Assembly (NCBI GenBank): GCA_965227265.1
Contig: OZ245738.1
Span: 62,001 to 126,000 of the forward strand
DNA from: UBA2336 sp965227265
GTDB taxonomy: Bacteria; Bacteroidota; Bacteroidia; Cytophagales; Cyclobacteriaceae
DNA: 64,000 nucleotides
Reading direction: 5' to 3'
This document shows positions 25,044-32,323 of this stretch, piece by piece; positions within the stretch are counted from its first letter, which is position 1, and each line of letters opens with the position of its first letter. The notes beneath the pieces were generated by a model. That model saw only the letters and a program-made list of their open reading frames with translations. It had not been told where the DNA came from and ran no database searches. The position numbers were made by a program, and so were the translations under genes.

Positions 25044-25706
25044 TCATTTCATTTTTGGCTTTCCAATCTTTTCTAATTTTTTATTTAGTTCTTTTTTACG
25101 CTTTTCAAGTTTTTTTGGTTGAATGAATGTGAAGTCAAATAATGCTTCAATTACTTCAATTAGCCACTCCGCTTCACCCATTTCAACAGGAACGATTTCA
25201 CCAGTAGCCTTATCTTTTGTAGGATGTGCGGCAAAATTTCCTATTTGTCTGATCGCATCAACGGCTGCTGTCAAATGTGATGGTATTCCAGATATGAGGA
25301 CAAATTTTTGAATTTCTTCTGACAATGACTTCTCCTTTATTTTGTACTCTTCTCTTAAGATATTTTGTAGAAGCCTTCTGGTCAGGGCTGCAGAAGCCTT
25401 TGGGCTGGAGGCAACAACTTTTAAGCCCTCCTCATAATCTTCAAGATATATTTTTGGGATATCTTCGGTATTTTCGAGTCGAGCTTGTTTTGGATAAATC
25501 ATTTTTTGCCACTCTGGCTCCTCAATGTTAAAATATCCTCCTGATAATTTTAACTTTCCATAAGATAAATAAGCTATAGGATTATCACAATTCGGGCATA
25601 CCCCGTACAATATTTCATAGTTTATCCGATCTCCTAACGCTGATGTTATTGCATTTGTTGAATGGAAATTCAGGTAAACAACTGTTGAACAGTGCGGACA
25701 AGTCAT
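25044..25706 (-). CDS. DUF4145-domain protein with N-terminal zinc ribbon
   Basis: A 220-residue protein. A zinc ribbon is formed by CPHC (residues 3-6) and CPNC (about 38-41). From residue 100 on, an all-helical segment (KASAALTRRLLQNILREEY and AVDAIRQIGNFAAHP) carries the conserved RxxxQxxx and N-x-AAHP features of DUF4145. That family is HEPN-like and is often found next to restriction and other defence genes. The lysine-rich C-terminus (EKRKKELNKKLEK) is notable. The surrounding DNA is clearly richer in A and T than the flanking core genes. It has its own 96-base upstream gap and is the last gene of the island. Confidence 0.78.
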   Translation of the reverse strand: MTCPHCSTVVYLNFHSTNAITSALGDRINYEILYGVCPNCDNPIAYLSYGKLKLSGGYFNIEEPEWQKMIYPKQARLENTEDIPKIYLEDYEEGLKVVASSPKASAALTRRLLQNILREEYKIKEKSLSEEIQKFVLISGIPSHLTAAVDAIRQIGNFAAHPTKDKATGEIVPVEMGEAEWLIEVIEALFDFTFIQPKKLEKRKKELNKKLEKIGKPKMK

Positions 25707-25802
25707 GTCTATGCAATTATTTAGTTATGATCGTTATTTCTAATTCGGCTATTCGAACTTGATCTATTTTTTTGATATTTGAAGCCAAATGTTAAGCATG
25801 AA

Positions 25803-26837
25803 CTACTTTCTGAATTTCAGGATGAACCTATTATCACTAAAATCGAAGCCCATTAGATTTTCTTTAATTTCGCCACAGATAACTGAACAACTTCCCTTAT
25901 TTAATTCCATCATTTGCTTTATTCGCCACATACCAATTCCGTCTCCATTTTTCATCATTTTTTTTGCATTGGATCCGGAAAATCCTTCATTATAGACTTG
26001 ATCCTTTTCAGAAGGGTTAATATGTACGCTGACCATATCAAAGATTACTTGAAGGTTTGCTTTTGAATCCTCGAATTTAATATGGACAGTGGAATTTGGC
26101 TTTGTATATTTTGAGGCGTTTTCTATAAGATGATAAATTGCAACTTGGATTGTTTCATAATCGATATTTATTTCTTTAAAATATTCGTCCACTTCGACAT
26201 AAATTCCATTGTTGGTAAAGTCAGCAAAGAAAGTATGGAGAACGTTTAATAAAACGTTTCTTATAGGATAATTCTTGAAATCAAGTGACACAGAGTCTTC
26301 TCTGTCAAGTTTGCGGTATATCGAAAACTCAGATTTCATATGAATACTGTGCTTAGCTAATCTAAGAAACACCATAGCTGCTTTATCTGGGTTGGATTTT
26401 ATTTCTTTTTTAATATAATCAGTTTGCTTTTTCCAATTAGAAGATAAAACTGATTGAGGAACTAAATCATATATTTCTTGTATGTTGTGGGCATTTATTG
26501 ATGATAAATTATGTACCAATCTGTTGACTTTTTGTTGTTCTGCTTTTTTTGTTTTCTCCTCAATTTCCTTTTTTGGAATGATTAAATCTGGGTAGGCGTA
26601 TGATAATGCTTCAAGCTTGTCCCTGAAAAGTTTCGTTGTCTTTGTTGTGTCGCAACATAGAAAAGTTTTGCTACGATTATTTTCAATTTTTCCTTGTTTT
26701 CTTTGACCTCCATACAGGGGACATTCTGGAATAACATTGCCTTTTAAATTGCAATTACTGTAGCATTCGCGACATTCGTTTGAGAGATTTTCTGCAATAA
26801 GCAAACCTTTCGAATCTTCTATATAGAAATGTTTCAT
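25803..26837 (-). CDS. Cys-rich cytoplasmic histidine kinase of the accessory island
   Basis: A 344-residue protein without membrane helices. The N-terminus has a cluster of Cys residues (NECRECYSNCNLKGNVIPEC, residues 20-39, then CC near 60) that could bind zinc or an Fe-S cluster. A helical segment, VNRLVHNLSSINAHN (about 106-120), resembles a dimerisation and phospho-acceptor helix with His. The C-terminal HATPase domain has an N box (HLIENASKYT) and a G box (GDGIGMWRIKQMM). It overlaps the receiver gene by ATGA, so the two form a two-component pair of unusual domain make-up. The signal is unknown. Confidence 0.75.
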   Translation of the reverse strand: MKHFYIEDSKGLLIAENLSNECRECYSNCNLKGNVIPECPLYGGQRKQGKIENNRSKTFLCCDTTKTTKLFRDKLEALSYAYPDLIIPKKEIEEKTKKAEQQKVNRLVHNLSSINAHNIQEIYDLVPQSVLSSNWKKQTDYIKKEIKSNPDKAAMVFLRLAKHSIHMKSEFSIYRKLDREDSVSLDFKNYPIRNVLLNVLHTFFADFTNNGIYVEVDEYFKEINIDYETIQVAIYHLIENASKYTKPNSTVHIKFEDSKANLQVIFDMVSVHINPSEKDQVYNEGFSGSNAKKMMKNGDGIGMWRIKQMMELNKGSCSVICGEIKENLMGFDFSDNRFILKFRK

Positions 26838-27400
26838 TTCCTAAGTTTTGTGAAACCTTCGATCAAATTTATAAATTGATATGGTTCAGCGTCTTTGTAT
26901 AAGCAGTCATCAACTTCGCGAAGAGCCCGGTGGAATCTATCACCTGTTGTTTCTGCTGAGTAAAGAACTATTTTTTTGTTTGGATATTTTTTCTTTAATG
27001 CTGAGGCTAAGCCTAATCCTTGATCTTGAAATAGAGTTAATCCAACTCCGTTAATGTCAACAAATACTATCTCAGCTTCAATTAATTTTGGGTCGTCTAA
27101 ATCGGTAATGTCTTTAACGGATTTTGTATTAATCCATCCAGACCTTTTAAGGATAGATACCATTTTGAAATCTGTATGCTTATCATCAACAAATAAAATT
27201 CTTGTTTGAATTTTGCTGAATTCATCCTTCTCTCTCCCTTTATCATGAGCTTGCTCTTGAATAACACCTTTAGTTAAAGCTATCCCTTCATCTGCAGTAA
27301 CTTTTTTTGGCTTAATAAATTTAAATAGAAAGATTAAGGCCGGAACACCGATCCCGCCAAAAACCCATTCCAAATTTTCCATAACTAATTCCATATTCAT
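26834..27400 (-). CDS. Membrane-anchored receiver-domain protein
   Basis: A 188-residue protein with one N-terminal membrane helix (FGGIGVPALIFLFKF, about residues 14-28), a linker, and a receiver-like domain from about 65. The domain shows the acidic pair ILFVDDKHTD, a phospho-acceptor-type Asp in IVFVDINGVG, a Ser/Thr position in VLYSAET, and the Lys in LYKDAEP. No output domain follows, so phosphorylation must act through another protein. It lies 22 bases after the PLD-like gene and overlaps the kinase gene by four bases. Confidence 0.75.
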   Translation of the reverse strand: MNMELVMENLEWVFGGIGVPALIFLFKFIKPKKVTADEGIALTKGVIQEQAHDKGREKDEFSKIQTRILFVDDKHTDFKMVSILKRSGWINTKSVKDITDLDDPKLIEAEIVFVDINGVGLTLFQDQGLGLASALKKKYPNKKIVLYSAETTGDRFHRALREVDDCLYKDAEPYQFINLIEGFTKLRK

Positions 27401-27422
27401 TGTCTTTTATACCGTTTTGAAT

Positions 27423-28136
27423 CTATAGTCTGTAAATCTCTCTTGCGGTTTTCCAATTCTTTTTAAGAATGGGTTGATGCATACTATTTTCGCCTTTTGA
27501 AGGTTCTCCGGAAAAATGGCAAAACTTCTCAGGATAGTTCTCATCTGCGAATTCGTTCCATTTTTTGTATGCCTCGAGAATCATTGGTTTTTTGATGTCG
27601 AAGGGAATAGATTGCCCTGTTCGAATGCAAAATCCCTTACCATTGCTTACTACTTTGCTGTCATTAATTACTTTTTCATCTTTATCGATGGCTTTTTCGA
27701 CTGAAACAACAATCTCATCACTAATTCTAATCAGTCTTTGAGCCTCATCATAGATGTCTTTGTATAACTCTGAATCTTTTTCTTTGTCAATGTAAATTCC
27801 CATTTCGTTGTTATTCACCTGGGAGAATTCATATAAATTCATGGATGTGATGATGGCTTCTTTTTCATTTAGATAGCATTTTGCGTGGAGGTCTTTGCAA
27901 AAACTTGACCGAATGCTCTGCATTGATTTTAGCCAATTGTTTTCGTCAGGCTGAAGTTCATTCTTTCCATAAACCACCCGGATGTCGATCTTCATTCTAT
28001 TCTTGTCCTCTAGCGATTGTTTGATTCTCTCGTTGATTTTCAAATAGGGGCTGATGAGAACTAGTCGCTCGCTTGCTCTATTGATAAGTTGTTGCAAATG
28101 GTATGATACACCTGTAGTATCCAGAAATTTTGCCAT
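27423..28136 (-). CDS. Phospholipase-D-like protein with C-terminal Cys motif
   Basis: A 237-residue protein with one PLD-type domain (residues 1-150). The catalytic motif reads HAKCYLNEKEAIITSMNL; the HxKx4D pattern has Glu in place of Asp (HxKx4E). NNNEMGIYI follows, as in PLD-like nucleases. One HKD-type motif implies dimerisation for activity. The C-terminal segment FCIRTGQSIPF...FCHFSGEP contains paired Cys residues and may bind metal. It is the first gene of the island operon (then receiver, then kinase) and could be the nuclease effector, though this is inference. Confidence 0.78.
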   Translation of the reverse strand: MAKFLDTTGVSYHLQQLINRASERLVLISPYLKINERIKQSLEDKNRMKIDIRVVYGKNELQPDENNWLKSMQSIRSSFCKDLHAKCYLNEKEAIITSMNLYEFSQVNNNEMGIYIDKEKDSELYKDIYDEAQRLIRISDEIVVSVEKAIDKDEKVINDSKVVSNGKGFCIRTGQSIPFDIKKPMILEAYKKWNEFADENYPEKFCHFSGEPSKGENSMHQPILKKNWKTAREIYRL

Positions 28137-28172
28137 AGTTGTATTTCTTAGCCGCTAGAAATTGATACATAA

Positions 28173-28367
28173 TTAACCGAACGAGAAATCTTCGACATTC
28201 TCACCAATAGCCAACACGCGACCAACAGATGGTCGCCACCAAGAAGATTAGTTTACGGGATAGACGGCCCGCAAACCAGGTATGAACCTACCATTATTTT
28301 TGGCAACGTGGAAGGAGCAATAGGAGTAACTCCTATTGAATGGTCTAAGATTTTTGAGTTGCGGTAG
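28173..28367 (+). pseudogene. C-terminal coding remnant, 64 codons, no start codon
   Basis: An open frame of 64 codons ends in TAG at 28365-28367. It reads like real protein (RRLVYGIDGPQTRYEPTIIF, then GNVEGAIGVTPIEWSKIF) but has no ATG and is cut off by a stop at 28170. I do not recognise the family. It lies directly upstream of the PLD-like gene on the opposite strand, so it may be the 3' end of a gene whose front was lost when the AT-rich island arrived. Confidence 0.35.
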
Positions 28368-28396
28368 GGGGCGGAGAAGTTTATTTGGCGCTGCCC

Positions 28397-28546
28397 GTCA
28401 TTTCGAGCGAGCTAACCCCATACAATAGCATGCGCATAATACTGCGAGAAATCTCAAATAGCGCATTTAATTCAAAGTGTAGAACCAAAGAGACCTCTCG
28501 CAGCGCGTGTTTTACATTTAGTAAAGCTTTTTACGCTCGAGGTGAC
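28397..28546. repeat. Palindromic element, complete uninterrupted copy (opposite orientation)
   Basis: Begins GTCATTTCGAGCGAGC and ends GCTCGAGGTGACG, i.e. the reverse complement of the copies at 22 kb. Read on the minus strand the centre continues GAGAGGTCTCTTTGGTTC and on to TTTGAATTAAATGC, which defines the unfilled element. An 85-codon open frame that crosses it is rejected as coding. Confidence 0.8.
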
Positions 28547-28638
28547 GATGTTAACTATAAATCAGCTCTTTCGGTTTTATCCCTAAAGCTTTCGCATCGA
28601 ATGTACCCTGCCCCTAATGTAAACATGGTAAATAATTG

Positions 28639-29079
28639 TTAACGGGCAAGCAACTCCCTTTCCAGTCGGTCGAAGTTCTCTTCATTCTTCGGCTCCGCGA
28701 AGTTCCTGATCTTTTCACAGGCTTCTGCCGTGCTGAAGATCATCCGGAAGGAGATTTCAGTTTGGGTATTACTGTGTTTCTTGAACTCAACTTCCATATC
28801 AAAATGGGGTTGGGAAATTCTCGTCCAGCGAACAAGCTTATGTGGATGAACAGCCGTGAACACCGATGCGTTTTCGTAATGGCCTTTGTCGGGCCCGTGC
28901 ATGGTAAGCGTCCATTTTCCTCCGGGCTGCAGGTCAAATTCATGAATGGTATTGGTAAAGCCTTCCGGCCCCCACCAGTTTTTCAGCCGCAACGGATTTG
29001 CGAACGCTTCATAGACAACTTCTACCGGGTGATTCAACATGCGTGAGCTGAAAATTTCAAGGTCGGAAGCGGCATTCAT
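28639..29079 (-). CDS. SRPBCC/AHSA1-family protein
   Basis: A 146-residue START-like helix-grip protein. It has the family pattern: opening VEVVYEAFANPLRLKNWWGPEGFT (residues 19-42), a central beta sheet with FDLQPGGKWTLTMHGPDKG, and a C-terminal helix after SEIS-type strands. Such proteins bind hydrophobic ligands, or in the Aha1 branch activate Hsp90; the ligand here is unknown. The gene is monocistronic, with a repeat-bearing gap after it. Confidence 0.85.
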   Translation of the reverse strand: MNAASDLEIFSSRMLNHPVEVVYEAFANPLRLKNWWGPEGFTNTIHEFDLQPGGKWTLTMHGPDKGHYENASVFTAVHPHKLVRWTRISQPHFDMEVEFKKHSNTQTEISFRMIFSTAEACEKIRNFAEPKNEENFDRLERELLAR

Positions 29080-29251
29080 AGTTTAGGCGTAATGGTTGTT
29101 TGATACTTTGGCAACGTGCATGTTTATGACATTGTGTGATAAAATTATTGAATCAAACTCCCAACACAATGGCATAAACACGTTCAACACAATCAACTTC
29201 CTGGATCAAAACATTGTACCGGTTCCTGATAAAATATACAGTTCAAGTCGC

Positions 29252-29914
29252 TTATAAAGCAACAGATTTTCGGGCACTGGTGTGGAGCGTATCGCGGTAA
29301 AATGTTACCTCGCCCGTGGCAATGTCATGCATGCCCCCGATGATCCCGATCTGCCCGGTTTCGATAAGTTCCTTTAAGATCGTGCTACGCTCCATGATCA
29401 GCTTCACGGTACGCTTTACGTTAAGCTCGGCCACGTGCTCAACAAATTCGGGATTGGAAGACGTCCGGTTTTCGGTAATCTGTTTTTCTTCATCTACGGC
29501 CGGGCTGATTTTGGCGAGAAGGCCCGTAAGGTTTCCCAGCTCCACGTGGTCGCACGCACCCTTCACGGCCCCGCACTTGGTATGGCCGAGCACTACAATT
29601 ATTTTAGACCCTGCAACCTTGCAGCCAAACTCCATGCTGCCGAGGATATCATCGTTGATGATGTTACCGGCAATGCGAACGCTGAAGATGTCGCCCAGTC
29701 CCTGGTCGAAAATAAGCTCAGCGGATGTTCGACTGTCGATGCAGCTGAGGATCACAGCAAACGGATGCTGGCCGTCAGAAGTTTCATTGGCTTGCTGCAG
29801 CAGGTTTCGGTTTACTTTCAGGTTATTGATAAACCGTTTGTTCCCTTCCTTCAATAGATCAAGCGCGATAGCGGGTGTTATGGCGGCCTGCATTTCTTTC
29901 GAAAGTGTTTTCAT
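29252..29914 (-). CDS. Beta-class carbonic anhydrase
   Basis: Interconverts CO2 and bicarbonate. From the Met at 29914 (MKTLSKEMQAAITP) the protein has 220 residues. The frame opens at 30007, but that would overlap the bestrophin gene by 80 bases, so the internal Met is chosen. Zinc ligands are the Cys and Asp of CIDSR and the His and Cys of GHTKCGA, the normal beta-class set. There is no signal peptide, so the enzyme is cytoplasmic. The gene starts 14 bases after bestrophin ends; the pair probably supplies or moves bicarbonate. Confidence 0.93.
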   Translation of the reverse strand: MKTLSKEMQAAITPAIALDLLKEGNKRFINNLKVNRNLLQQANETSDGQHPFAVILSCIDSRTSAELIFDQGLGDIFSVRIAGNIINDDILGSMEFGCKVAGSKIIVVLGHTKCGAVKGACDHVELGNLTGLLAKISPAVDEEKQITENRTSSNPEFVEHVAELNVKRTVKLIMERSTILKELIETGQIGIIGGMHDIATGEVTFYRDTLHTSARKSVAL

Positions 29915-29927
29915 AACTAGCGTTGGA

Positions 29928-30821
29928 TTAAAGTTGATAGTATTTATTAGCCGGGTAGGGTTGCGGAACGGTTGATTCGTTAAGCAACTGCCGGATGTTG
30001 ATCTCAATATTTCGCGCGATGGTTGTCATGGCCGTATCGGTTGGCCTGTTCTCAAACGGGTCCTGCATGTGCGTAGCTGAGCGCTCCAATAAAAAGAACG
30101 CAGCGGAAATCACCAACAGCAACGGCACCTCGAAGTAAACGTTTACATCTTTCAGGGCGATGGAGAGCGTGATCACGAAGAGGTAGATAATCGCATGCAG
30201 AAAGAGGCGGTACGTTACCGGGAAAATTGTTCCTTTAATGCGCTCACACTTTCCCTGCGCATCGCAGAGCCGGACAAGCGTATTGTCGAGCTGAACGTGC
30301 GAGTACGCATCAAGCTGCTTTTGTTCTTTTAAATATTTAAGATCACGTCCGTGCAGTTGAAGTATGGCCAGCGGTTTATTGATATGTTTCTGAATAGCCT
30401 CGAGGTCATCTGCATTCAGTAGTGAATCCAGGTTTTCGGTTGGCGACAATCCGCGCAGGGATTGTCCGAGCGAATAGCACCACGCGATCTGCCGGTGCGC
30501 AAGTTTTTTTACGTGTTCGTCATTACCGCTGCTCACCAATGTTTGAAGCTGGATCACCAGGCTTCGGGAATCATTCACGATGCTTCCCCAAACCTTGCGT
30601 GCTTCCCACCACCGGTCGTAAGACTGGTTTAACTTGAACGATAGCAGGATGGAGATGGCCGTTCCAATAAACGCAGGAATGGTGAGGGGCATTTCCGGCA
30701 AGACCGCATGAAACTGTGTGGTCACTACCAGCACGATAACCGATACGAGCAGCACGTACACGAGCTCAACTTTTATCTTATTAAGGATATAGCGGACGGG
30801 GATACGTTTGTTCAGCAGCAT
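29928..30821 (-). CDS. Bestrophin-family anion channel (UPF0187)
   Basis: A 297-residue membrane protein of the bacterial bestrophin group. Recognisable features are the first helices (VELVYVLLVSVIVLVV), the conserved LLSFKLNQSYDRWWEARKVWG segment after helix two, and the later SATHMQDPFENRPTDTAM motif. Bacterial bestrophins form pentameric ion channels; here the carbonic anhydrase directly downstream suggests transport of bicarbonate, which is inference. A palindrome (30884-30900) and a TATCTTTG box lie upstream, shared with the divergent TetR gene. Confidence 0.92.
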   Translation of the reverse strand: MLLNKRIPVRYILNKIKVELVYVLLVSVIVLVVTTQFHAVLPEMPLTIPAFIGTAISILLSFKLNQSYDRWWEARKVWGSIVNDSRSLVIQLQTLVSSGNDEHVKKLAHRQIAWCYSLGQSLRGLSPTENLDSLLNADDLEAIQKHINKPLAILQLHGRDLKYLKEQKQLDAYSHVQLDNTLVRLCDAQGKCERIKGTIFPVTYRLFLHAIIYLFVITLSIALKDVNVYFEVPLLLVISAAFFLLERSATHMQDPFENRPTDTAMTTIARNIEINIRQLLNESTVPQPYPANKYYQL

Positions 30822-30859
30822 AGCGACATGATTAGCATATACAATGCGATTTAACGAGG

Positions 30860-30933
30860 CAAAGATAGTAAGGGTTACTAAAATGATAGTAATACTATCA
30901 AAAATAGTTGTAATAATATTTTCCTTATCTTTG
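30860..30933. promoter_or_regulatory. Divergent promoters with a TetR-type operator
   Basis: A perfect palindrome TGATAGTA-A-TACTATCA lies at 30884-30900, and a second, shorter one (TAGTA...TACTA) at 30866-30880. The -7 boxes on both strands read TATCTTTG: minus strand at 30860-30867 for bestrophin and plus strand at 30926-30933 for the TetR gene. The palindrome sits between the two, where a repressor would block both. Confidence 0.65.
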
Positions 30934-30965
30934 AGCCTCTAAAAAGCTCGAAACGCATACTATTA

Positions 30966-31646
30966 GTGAAACTACAGGTACAGATTAAAATGAACGAGGC
31001 CCTCTTTCTCCGCGATCCGGAGGGGTCGGAGCTTGGCCGGAAGATAGTTCAGCACAGCATCCGGCTGATTCATAAGAGCGGATTTGAAACGTTTACCTTT
31101 AAGAAGCTGGCCGAAGAAATCGGAACTACGGAGGCGGGCATTTACCGGTACTTTGAGAATAAGCATCGCTTGCTCATATATATAGTGGCCTGGTACTGGA
31201 GCTGGCTAGAATACCAGATCGGGTTTGAAACCAATAACCTACAGGACCCGGCTGAAAAGCTGAAACGGGTCATTACCCTTTTAGCCATACCCGGCCAGGG
31301 TGATCCGCGTATCAGTCCGGACCATGAGGCGTTGCTGCACCACATCGTTATCTATGAAGGATCAAAAGCCTACTTAACCCGGCACGTAGGGGAAGACAAC
31401 AAGCAGCAATTTTTTAAACCCTATAAAGATCTGGCTGCCGCGATTGGTGAAATCATTCTTGCTTGCAATCCGAAATACAAATTTCCGCGGTCACTGGCGT
31501 CCACAATTATTGAGATGGCGCACTTTCAGAACTTTTTCATGCACAACCTGCCTTCACTTACCGATTTCGGCAAGACGAAAGAAGAAGCTGACATCATTGC
31601 ATTTCTAAACGACCTTGTATTTAAAAGCATTGCCAAGAAAGGATAA
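30966..31646 (+). CDS. TetR-family transcriptional regulator
   Basis: A 226-residue regulator with an N-terminal TetR helix-turn-helix: FETFTFKKLAEEIGTTEAGIYRYFENKH (about residues 40-67) shows the usual pattern of helix two, turn and recognition helix. The rest is a helical ligand-binding domain with no recognised ligand. The frame starts with GTG at 30966; an ATG at 30990 (MNEALFLRD) is the other option. Divergently transcribed from the bestrophin/carbonic anhydrase pair, with an operator-like palindrome between them, so it probably represses that operon and itself. Confidence 0.87.
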   Translation: MKLQVQIKMNEALFLRDPEGSELGRKIVQHSIRLIHKSGFETFTFKKLAEEIGTTEAGIYRYFENKHRLLIYIVAWYWSWLEYQIGFETNNLQDPAEKLKRVITLLAIPGQGDPRISPDHEALLHHIVIYEGSKAYLTRHVGEDNKQQFFKPYKDLAAAIGEIILACNPKYKFPRSLASTIIEMAHFQNFFMHNLPSLTDFGKTKEEADIIAFLNDLVFKSIAKKG

Positions 31647-31647
31647 A

Positions 31648-32025
31648 CTATTCCCGGTTGTCATGAGGAAGAATTCCCAACTGGTATTGAAAGATTAACG
31701 AGAGGTTACCCGCCCGGACTTTTGCTTCAAGCATTTTGATACCAAGAAAGTGTTCGTCTAATGTTTCATGAAATAACTTGAGGCACCGGTCGAAATGTTT
31801 AGCCTCGAGCGGGAACCGTGCATGACTGGTTACCGGATTTCCGTCAAACGTAGTGTCAGCAAACAGTACCATGCTCCAGAAGTTAACGAGGTGTGGTAAG
31901 TGTGTTTCCCAAACAATGTCGCGGAAGAATGGAGCAAGCAGCGCATCAGCCGTTGCTTTCTTATAGAATTCCGTTACCAGCAACGCCACATCATCTTTCG
32001 TAAGGATATCGTGCTTGCCGCTCAT
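31648..32025 (-). CDS. Group III truncated haemoglobin
   Basis: A 125-residue globin of the truncated type. The length, the FYKKATADALLAPFF and FWSMVLFADTTF segments and the ARFPLEAKHFDRCLKLF segment with the proximal His fit group III trHb. These haem proteins bind oxygen or nitric oxide. It starts five bases after ccoS ends, so it is in the ccoS transcript and connected with respiration at low oxygen or NO defence (context inference). The stop is one base past the convergent TetR gene. Confidence 0.87.
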   Translation of the reverse strand: MSGKHDILTKDDVALLVTEFYKKATADALLAPFFRDIVWETHLPHLVNFWSMVLFADTTFDGNPVTSHARFPLEAKHFDRCLKLFHETLDEHFLGIKMLEAKVRAGNLSLIFQYQLGILPHDNRE

Positions 32026-32030
32026 ACGGG

Positions 32031-32204
32031 TTATTCCTTTTTATGTTCTTCTACTTCTGCCTGAACAGGTTCATCAAACAGCATCCGTACGGATGGCGTG
32101 TACGTATCATCATACTGGCCGCTCCTCATGCTCCAGAGAAATATTCCCAGGAACATGAGCGCGATGCTTAAGCTGATGATAATGAGTAATGCGATGATGC
32201 CCAT
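32031..32204 (-). CDS. ccoS: cbb3 oxidase maturation protein CcoS (57 residues)
   Basis: A small protein recovered by translating the minus strand: one membrane helix (IALLIIISLSIALMFLGIFL, about residues 3-22) followed by WSMRSGQYDD, the conserved CcoS signature. CcoS is needed to put haem b and copper into the cbb3 catalytic subunit. It lies about 120 bases after the CoA-transferase gene, behind a repeat, and 5 bases before the haemoglobin gene. ccoI lies two genes upstream, so the two assembly genes are separated here by one metabolic gene. Confidence 0.9.
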   Translation of the reverse strand: MGIIALLIIISLSIALMFLGIFLWSMRSGQYDDTYTPSVRMLFDEPVQAEVEEHKKE

Positions 32205-32220
32205 AGCTCTTTTATTTTTA

Positions 32221-32319
32221 CGTCATGCTGAGCGGAAGCGAAGCATCCCCTGATACAGGAGTCGAATGTATTCTCGTCTCCGAATTGGGGATACTTCGGC
32301 TGATGCCTCAGTATGACGG
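32221..32319. repeat. Inverted-repeat element between ccoS and the CoA-transferase
   Basis: Outer arms CGTCATGCTGAG (32221-32232) and CTCAGTATGACG (32307-32318), with inner arms GAAGCATCCCC and GGGGATACTTC. It can fold into a long hairpin. Its outer CGTCAT/ATGACG ends recall the elements near 22 kb, but the interior differs, so it is a separate type. Confidence 0.6.
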
Positions 32320-32323
32320 TATG

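Noticed and set aside
28385..28642. 85-codon reading frame on the plus strand
   Set aside because: It runs through the palindromic element and has no family resemblance.
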